IMG/VR virus record: IMGVR_UViG_3300020438_000174
Location: 1 to 29,986 of that record
DNA length: 29,986 nucleotides
Strand: one strand, 5' to 3'
Source of the DNA: a virus
Position 1 is the first letter of the stretch. Each line of letters starts with the position of its first letter. The notes below the pieces were generated by a model, which saw only the letters and a list, made by a program, of their open reading frames with translations, was not told where the DNA came from and did no database searches. Positions 24,838-29,986 of this stretch are shown in pieces. The position numbers and the translations under genes were made by a program.

Positions 24838-25022
24838 TAGTCTTTCTCCATCATAATTTCGGTTCTAAGACTCTCCAACTCTTCTATCCATTGGTTGAGC
24901 CTTGTTAGCATATAATTCTTTGTCACATCTTTTCTCTGTATCTCAATCTGCCATCTTTTTAGCAAAGTCGAAATACTGAAAAGCGTGTCCATATAGGACT
25001 TCTTCTTATCTTCAAACGGCAT
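24837..25022 (-). CDS. Small helical hypothetical protein, 61 aa
   Basis: The 61-residue protein is predicted almost entirely helical, with heptad-like hydrophobics (LFSISTLLKRWQIEIQRK, then LTRLNQWIEELESLRTEI). No membrane segment or cysteine is present. It sits between two small head-cluster genes and its stop overlaps the start of the acidic protein. The ribosome binding site is weak (GAGA). I do not recognise the family; a small core or portal-associated protein like T4 gp67/gp68 would fit the position, but nothing in the sequence proves it. Confidence 0.6.
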   Translation of the reverse strand: MPFEDKKKSYMDTLFSISTLLKRWQIEIQRKDVTKNYMLTRLNQWIEELESLRTEIMMEKD

Positions 25023-25033
25023 AGCAATCTCGG

Positions 25034-25456
25034 TTACTGTAACTGACCTACTTTATTCGCTAGTTTTACTAACCTCTCACTTATTTTGTTTAAAGCCTTA
25101 TGTGTATTTTTCCAATATGATTGTGAGTTAACCTTTAATTCATTTTTTAACTTCACATTCATCTTTACCAACCTTTCTAAATTCTGCAGTCCATCACGAA
25201 CTTCTCTCATCGACCTACCAATTTTTTGCTTTGGAGATAATGATTCATCATTTCTGTAATCGTGATACTTTCCTTCTTTAACTACATTATATCCAGTAGA
25301 ATTAGTGGATATTTCTTTCTTTTTCTTTTTACCTTTACCACCTGTAAAAGCGTTCGGTGTCTGATATCCAGGTGTAGCACCAGAAGTTGTAGCTTCTGCA
25401 AGCTCTTTTTTGATTAATTCTCGGATAATCTCTTTGAGTTTATCTATCTTTGACAT
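25034..25456 (-). CDS. Hypothetical head-cluster protein, 140 aa
   Basis: The N-terminus (MSKIDKLKEIIRELIKKELAE) is an amphipathic helix ending in a possible prohead protease site LAE|A at residue 20. A Gly/Thr/Pro-rich linker, a lysine run (GKGKKKKKE) and another potential site, VKE|G near 62, follow. The C-terminal half (about 80-140) is helical and coiled-coil-like, with MREVRDGLQNLERLVKMNVK. The gene overlaps the end of the upstream gene by 17 nt and has AAGGAG before its ATG. No known family. The combination of cleavable N-terminus and location suggests a processed prohead component. Confidence 0.65.
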   Translation of the reverse strand: MSKIDKLKEIIRELIKKELAEATTSGATPGYQTPNAFTGGKGKKKKKEISTNSTGYNVVKEGKYHDYRNDESLSPKQKIGRSMREVRDGLQNLERLVKMNVKLKNELKVNSQSYWKNTHKALNKISERLVKLANKVGQLQ

Positions 25457-26303
25457 TCTTTAGCTCCTTAACTAATTCATAATATCGCATAAGTGTAACT
25501 ACCTGTTTATCTTCGACTATTCTACCTTTCATTAAGGTATCTGCTTGATTAACAGCTTCATTAAGCTTAATTTTAGTGATTTTATCGTCAACTGTAGGAA
25601 GAATTGATTGGAGTTGTTTCTTTACCTTTACAGTTTCCTCTTCTATGAACCCTTTTAAAGAATTTGTGTTTGAAATGTTGTTTATATACTCTTTAAGCAG
25701 TTTTTTTTGTACTCCACTTAAATTTTTGTATTTTTTGTTAAATTTTTCGACTAATATACCATAAGCAAGCAATCGTAAGTCTTTTTCCTGCTTTCTGTAC
25801 CCTTCTACTAGCTCTTTATCCTTTGTTTTAACAGAAACATTTTTTCTTGTGATATGTTCTACTATTGTAAATAGATTTTGAGTTTGATCTGTGGGTTTTT
25901 CATTATTTTTGTTTTCAAATAGCTTGTAAATAGATGCACTTACCTTATAGTTTGATATCCTAGCCATAAAGAAGTCATTTACATTATAATTTTTCTTAAT
26001 TTCTTTAATTAAATTATATTTTTCTCTTTTTAGAGATGAAGCATTTAACTTTTGGTGTGCTTTAACAACAGCCTCTACCAAATGGTTAGCCTTTGCTTCT
26101 GATTTGTAATTTTCGGTAGCCAATACCTTATACAAATCATATTCCTTTCCTAATTCGGTTTTTTTGTTAAAAAAAGACTTTAAAATATTAGCAGCTTCTG
26201 CCTTTTTATTATTATTCAACACATCAACAGTTATTTGTCTTGTTAATAGCTCAAACAATATGCCTGTATTACGAATCTTTGAGTGCTTTTTTTGTGAACT
26301 CAT
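25440..26303 (-). CDS. Helical hypothetical protein after the portal gene, 287 aa
   Basis: The first in-frame start is a TTG at 26324, but the ATG at 26303 (MSSQKKHSKIRNTGILFELL) has GGAG 8 nt upstream and is preferred; it gives 287 residues. The protein is basic, mostly helical and without recognisable catalytic motifs. It contains RNTGILFELLTRQITVDVL near the N-terminus, a YNVNDFFMARISNYKVSASI segment in the middle, and KLNE|AV near residue 250, which resembles a prohead protease site. It follows the portal gene. I believe similar proteins of unknown function are common beside portal genes in marine T4-like phages, but I cannot assign a role. Confidence 0.7.
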   Translation of the reverse strand: MSSQKKHSKIRNTGILFELLTRQITVDVLNNNKKAEAANILKSFFNKKTELGKEYDLYKVLATENYKSEAKANHLVEAVVKAHQKLNASSLKREKYNLIKEIKKNYNVNDFFMARISNYKVSASIYKLFENKNNEKPTDQTQNLFTIVEHITRKNVSVKTKDKELVEGYRKQEKDLRLLAYGILVEKFNKKYKNLSGVQKKLLKEYINNISNTNSLKGFIEEETVKVKKQLQSILPTVDDKITKIKLNEAVNQADTLMKGRIVEDKQVVTLMRYYELVKELKNVKDR

Positions 26304-26333
26304 ATTAAACTCCAATTTATACAATTCTTCATA

Positions 26334-26341
26334 TATAAATA
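26334..26341 (+). promoter_or_regulatory. TATAAATA motif, antisense to genes
   Basis: Exact T4 late octamer within the palindrome CATATAT-AA-ATATATG in the gap after the portal gene, read against the genes. Confidence 0.3.
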
Positions 26342-26350
26342 TATGATTAA

Positions 26351-28156
26351 TTAATTTTTCTTATTATTAAGTGAAGAAAGTTCTTCATTATACTGATGTT
26401 CTACTTCACTTGACTCAGATATTAATGATTTAGCGCCATTACCTAAATGTTTATATAAACTTTCATAATGTGACTTAGCAATTCCACCATAAGCCTTCTT
26501 CTTATCATGAGCTCCTAACGGATCTCTACCCCTCGCACTACCATCTTTACCATATTTTTGAGCTTCTTTAGGTCTACCAGCACCATCAAAACCACCTTCT
26601 GGCGCACCACCGTTATTATCTAACTCATGACCTGTTCTACCAGCTGCCATATCCGATGGTGTTCCTTGCGACTCACCGCTTTTAGCAGGATCATTACCCT
26701 CTGTCTCTATTTGAGAACGTCTAAATTTATTTTTATAGTCATAAATAATTTGTTCATCATTTTTCTTAATATCCTCATCGGTAAAACTAAATATATTTTT
26801 GTAAATCCATTCGGAAGATACCAAACCATCGCTTAACATAGATGATGCGAGAGATGTTTTGTTATTCCATAACTCTACCTTCTCCTGTTCGTATATCGTA
26901 GATGGATTTGTTAATCCTAAGTCAAAGTTTACAAGCTCTTGATCCCTAAATCCCTGTGCATATAGATGAACTACAGCAATCTTAGTCAATTCACTTACCA
27001 CAATCCTTTGTATTCTTTCGATTGTACGAGCAAATCTAACATCCTCAGCAGCTAATGTAGCTTTAGAACCTAATCCTTCCTCATATCCTAAGAAAGCCTT
27101 TGGCACTCTTAGAGATGCTAGCATTCTATTCTTTAAATACTCAATATCATCAACAGCCTCATAGGTTAAACCAGCCATATTTTCAATATTAGTACCACTA
27201 TCTCCACCACGAACAGGTAAGAAGAAATCTTCTGTTAAATTCTGTATGTTGTATCTAAGATTGTAGTCACCTGTCTTTTCATCGATTACAGGAGCCTTCT
27301 TCATCTTATTAATTACCTGTTGCATATAGTTATCAACTTCTGCTGGTGGTATATTTCCAATATCTAATTTGAATACTCTCTTTTCAGGTGCTCTCATAAT
27401 ACGATGTATCAACATAGCATCTTCCATAAGGGTTAATTGTTTCCATACCTTTCTACCGGCCTCTAACATAGAACGACCATAAGGTACATAGTTAGAATCC
27501 GATAGTAATCTGAAATGAGCTACCTCATAGTTTTCAAATGTTTGAGATTCTTGCTTTTGCATTGAATGTCTAGCACTATCTCCTTGTGGAGTTAACATAA
27601 ATTGTACTAATTGAGGATTTGCTACATCATGCCCCTCTAAACGAGCCACGTCATATGCAGACATAGGAGTTACGTTTACAATTCCATACTTATCAGCAAC
27701 TTCTAATTGTAAAAAGAAGTCACCATATTTAGTCATATTACGAATCCAAGGCCATAGATTAAACTCAATATTAATTACATCATAAAATAAGTTATGTAGT
27801 ATATCATATACCTGATTATTATCAGTTCTTATATCCAATACCTTACCATACTCATTTTTCATTGTTGATTCATCTGAATAAATATCCAATGCTGAAGCAA
27901 CTATAGAATCCGAATCCATTGTTTCATAATCTCTAAACAAGCCCAATCTTAGTTGCTGTGCATATAATTGGTCGTTATATCCACCCTGCATCATATTAGA
28001 ATATAACTTCTGATACCTATCCACTAAATTAGTTTGGACATTTGATTGTAATTGTCCTGTATCTACTATCTTTAATTTTTTACCACCGATATTTCTTACT
28101 ATTGTATTAGTAGAAAATAATCGTTTTAGTCTTGAAAATATGTCTTTGTCAGCCAT
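26351..28156 (-). CDS. Portal vertex protein, gp20-like
   Basis: This 601-residue protein carries the T4 gp20 signature: HRIMRAPEKRVFKLDIGNIP at 251-270 (T4 has YRIVRAPERRVFYIDVGNLP), followed by EDFFLPVRGGDSGTNIE at 309-325 and VDDIEYLKNRMLASLRVPKA. Twelve copies form the DNA channel at the head vertex, bind the terminase and nucleate prohead assembly. N-terminal residues 43-110 contain the DRYQKLYSNMMQGG and LDIYSDEST segments seen in T4-like portals. The C-terminus, from about 490, is a Gly/Asp-rich tail longer than in T4 (gp20 is 524 residues), with a possible protease site ISE|S. The terminase gene ends 10 nt upstream, and AAGGAC serves as ribosome binding site. Confidence 0.95.
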   Translation of the reverse strand: MADKDIFSRLKRLFSTNTIVRNIGGKKLKIVDTGQLQSNVQTNLVDRYQKLYSNMMQGGYNDQLYAQQLRLGLFRDYETMDSDSIVASALDIYSDESTMKNEYGKVLDIRTDNNQVYDILHNLFYDVINIEFNLWPWIRNMTKYGDFFLQLEVADKYGIVNVTPMSAYDVARLEGHDVANPQLVQFMLTPQGDSARHSMQKQESQTFENYEVAHFRLLSDSNYVPYGRSMLEAGRKVWKQLTLMEDAMLIHRIMRAPEKRVFKLDIGNIPPAEVDNYMQQVINKMKKAPVIDEKTGDYNLRYNIQNLTEDFFLPVRGGDSGTNIENMAGLTYEAVDDIEYLKNRMLASLRVPKAFLGYEEGLGSKATLAAEDVRFARTIERIQRIVVSELTKIAVVHLYAQGFRDQELVNFDLGLTNPSTIYEQEKVELWNNKTSLASSMLSDGLVSSEWIYKNIFSFTDEDIKKNDEQIIYDYKNKFRRSQIETEGNDPAKSGESQGTPSDMAAGRTGHELDNNGGAPEGGFDGAGRPKEAQKYGKDGSARGRDPLGAHDKKKAYGGIAKSHYESLYKHLGNGAKSLISESSEVEHQYNEELSSLNNKKN

Positions 28157-28166
28157 AATATTGTCC

Positions 28167-29738
28167 TTATTTAATTAACCAATCTAATGATTCTCTATTA
28201 CCATTTACATCCCATTCCCAACTATTATTTTCATTTGTTGGTTTGCTAGGCATCATTTGAGAAGAAACCCCACTCAAAGTTCTTTTTTGTAAATCTATTC
28301 CTTCATTTCTAAGTCTTAATGCAGTATCTCTAATCCATAGAGTAAGAGCAAAACTTATTACTAAATCGTCATTGTATCCCTGCATCGCTTCAGCTTTATT
28401 ATTGTTATATATAAATACAAAAAGTTCTTCTATTAATCTATGAGAACGAACAATTACTGTTTTTTCCCTAAAATATTCCTCTAATTTAGCGATTACTAAA
28501 GGTCTTGTTTTCATTGTCATACTAAATCCAGCAATCATATTACGATCTTGACTTCTATATCTATTATTTAATTGATGTTCTGTATCTACATATTTTAAAT
28601 CTTTGCTCATATAAAATAAATTTTCGTATCCTCTATCGATACATTGTTGTAGAGCCGCCCAACCTATATTGTTATTTTCAACAACCAATAAGGCGTTGTT
28701 ATATTCTGTAGCAGTATTTACCAATAGGTTACCGAAGTCCTTTGTGGATATCTTTCCCTTATATTCTGCTACCTGTTCCATAGTCTCCACATCCATTATG
28801 TGAAATGCAGAAAAATCCGAACCATCTCCCCTACTTACATCAGCACATAGTATATAATCCTTTGTATAGTTTGCTGGTTGCCATACCCAAAGGCAACTAT
28901 CTATTCCCCTCTTTTCTAAAGGATCTTGAGCATGTATTTGTTTATACTCTTCTAAAATTATACCATCAATTACAGTTTGTCCAGAAGTTAGAAAGTCACA
29001 ATCACATTCTTGAGCTGCTAATGAAGGACCTAAGAGTCTATCTTGCTCTGTTCTCCACGTATCATCTCTTTCGGGATGTAAGTTCCAATGTAGTTTGATA
29101 AAATTCCAATCATTAGTACCATCTTCTGCACCTACCCAAGTTTTATGAAACCAATTACCAATACCATTTGGTGTAGATAAAGCAATACATTGTCCACCAG
29201 TTGATAATGTCTGTGAAGCAGCAGCCCATATTGGTTCAATCTTATCGATGAAAGCAGCCTCATCAAGTATTAGCAGCGATAGTGCTTCTGAACGACCACT
29301 ATCCTCACCGCTAGATACAGCTTTTACCTGCGAACCATTACTATACCTTAATGATAGTTTGTTATCTTCCGTACATTTTTGTTTTAACCAACTCGGTAAG
29401 TTAGCATGCATCACCCTAACCTTCGTAACTAAGTTTTTAGCAGTATCCTGTTTGGTTGCAATCACCAATATATTTTTATCTTGATGGAATGTCATCATCC
29501 ATAAAGAATACCCAGCAGTTAAAGTTGATAATCCCAATTGTCTAGCCTTTAAGATAATGTTAAACCTATGTTCCTCAAAAGTTTTTAAAGACTTTTCTTG
29601 AAACTCCCAAAGATGAAAGGGTACTTTACCTTTAATTGGATGCTGAACCACACAATACTTTTTCATAAAGTATATTGGATCTTTAGCACACTTAACGTAC
29701 TCTTTTTTTATTACATCTTTTAATGGAGTAGGTTTCAT
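28167..29738 (-). CDS. Terminase large subunit, gp17-like packaging ATPase/nuclease
   Basis: I chose the ATG at 29738, which overlaps the upstream TAA as TAATG and has AGGAAAG 6-7 nt before it; an in-frame TTG at 29774 is less likely. The product is 523 residues. Counting from the TTG frame, KARQLGLST (76-84) is the deviant Walker A of phage terminases, LLILDEAAF (167-175) is Walker B with the catalytic Glu, STPNGIGNWFH (200-210) follows as the coupling motif, and ADVSRGDGSDFSAFHIMD (311-328) begins the RNase H-like nuclease with the metal-binding Asp. Asp-Asp in NDDLVISFAL near the C-terminus completes it. It cuts concatemeric DNA and pumps it through the portal. Confidence 0.95.
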   Translation of the reverse strand: MKPTPLKDVIKKEYVKCAKDPIYFMKKYCVVQHPIKGKVPFHLWEFQEKSLKTFEEHRFNIILKARQLGLSTLTAGYSLWMMTFHQDKNILVIATKQDTAKNLVTKVRVMHANLPSWLKQKCTEDNKLSLRYSNGSQVKAVSSGEDSGRSEALSLLILDEAAFIDKIEPIWAAASQTLSTGGQCIALSTPNGIGNWFHKTWVGAEDGTNDWNFIKLHWNLHPERDDTWRTEQDRLLGPSLAAQECDCDFLTSGQTVIDGIILEEYKQIHAQDPLEKRGIDSCLWVWQPANYTKDYILCADVSRGDGSDFSAFHIMDVETMEQVAEYKGKISTKDFGNLLVNTATEYNNALLVVENNNIGWAALQQCIDRGYENLFYMSKDLKYVDTEHQLNNRYRSQDRNMIAGFSMTMKTRPLVIAKLEEYFREKTVIVRSHRLIEELFVFIYNNNKAEAMQGYNDDLVISFALTLWIRDTALRLRNEGIDLQKRTLSGVSSQMMPSKPTNENNSWEWDVNGNRESLDWLIK

Positions 29739-29986
29739 TATATCTTTCCTAAAATAAATCCTAATGCTATCCAAATGTAATTATTCTGATACCATTTGGG
29801 CTTAACTAATTCTACCATTTTTTTATTAGCCTCATCACGAGTTTTTAATAAATTAATCTGTGCACTTTTAGCATTTAACAACAATGAGTCTAATTTTATT
29901 TGTTCTTCTAATTTAAAAATAGTATCATCATACATTTCTTCACCATATTTGTACATTTCTATTAGCGAATCTGCTTTTGCTAATTT
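29738..29986 (-). CDS. Small coiled-coil protein with C-terminal membrane segment, 5' end outside window
   Basis: The frame is open to the right edge; an internal ATG at 29956 would give 72 residues, but upstream codons (KLAKADSLIE) read naturally, so the true start is probably beyond the window. The visible part is helical with heptad spacing (EEQIKLDSLLLNAKSAQINL) and ends with a hydrophobic stretch, YIWIALGFILGKI, that may be a membrane anchor or tail. The order, coiled coil then C-terminal hydrophobic helix, could fit a spanin- or holin-accessory type protein, but no lysis partner is in view. Its stop overlaps the terminase start. Confidence 0.65.
   Translation of the reverse strand, partial: KLAKADSLIEMYKYGEEMYDDTIFKLEEQIKLDSLLLNAKSAQINLLKTRDEANKKMVELVKPKWYQNNYIWIALGFILGKI

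Noticed and set aside
26304-26324. TTG start for the gene after the portal
   Set aside because: The ATG at 26303 has a well placed GGAG; the TTG has no such site.
29739-29774. TTG start for the terminase 12 codons earlier
   Set aside because: The ATG at 29738 has AGGAAAG upstream and a TAATG overlap with the preceding gene, the pattern used throughout this operon.
1-29986. tRNA or rRNA genes
   Set aside because: No cloverleaf-like or rRNA-like stretch was noticed, and nearly all of the window is occupied by protein-coding genes with gaps shorter than 130 nt.

Overview
The window is part of the late (virion assembly) region of an AT-rich, T4-like contractile-tailed bacteriophage of the marine, pelagiphage or cyanophage-like kind. 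Every gene I can support lies on the minus strand. Genes are packed tightly, with many TAATG or TAAATG stop/start overlaps, and most starts have a good AGGAG or GGAGA ribosome binding site. The assignment rests on recognisable homologues of T4 gp17, gp20, gp21, gp22, gp23, gp13, gp14 and gp15. It also rests on fibre proteins built from repeats (GNVGIGTTSP, SGSxxSTGSFG) that I know from uncultured marine phages. GC content looks to be about one third by eye; I did not compute it.

Layout in the direction of transcription, from high to low coordinates. At 29986-26351 are a partial small membrane protein, the large terminase and the portal. At 26303-21150 is a run of prohead-associated genes: several unknown small proteins, the gp21-type prohead protease, a basic multi-segment protein with many potential protease sites, and a phage-encoded ribosomal protein bS21. 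At 21149-18258 are a structured leader, the acidic scaffold, the major capsid protein and a strong intrinsic terminator. At 18257-14943 are the neck proteins gp13-like and gp14-like and a gp15-like tail terminator that carries an unusual fibre-like C-terminal extension. At 14940-1 is about 15 kb of appendage genes: a paralogue of the gp15 extension, a small zinc-ribbon/NUMOD3-like gene, two small structural proteins, a 1431-residue cadherin-like fibre, two further fibre proteins, a small unknown protein, and a giant repeat protein that runs off the left edge.

Together the genes describe capsid building (portal, core/scaffold, capsid, protease maturation), DNA packaging (terminase), head completion and tail joining (gp13, gp14, gp15), and an elaborate set of adhesive fibres that share interchangeable sequence cassettes. 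The tail sheath and tube genes, which sit between terminase and portal in T4, are not in this window.

The points most worth a second look are: the bS21 gene inside the head cluster; an in-frame TGA that replaces the second position of an apparent CxxC motif in front of the multi-segment head protein; the gp15-fibre fusion with its adjacent paralogue; a TATAAATA/AATAAATA motif in nearly every sizeable intergenic gap but pointing against the genes; and an isolated GC-rich element before the giant fibre gene.
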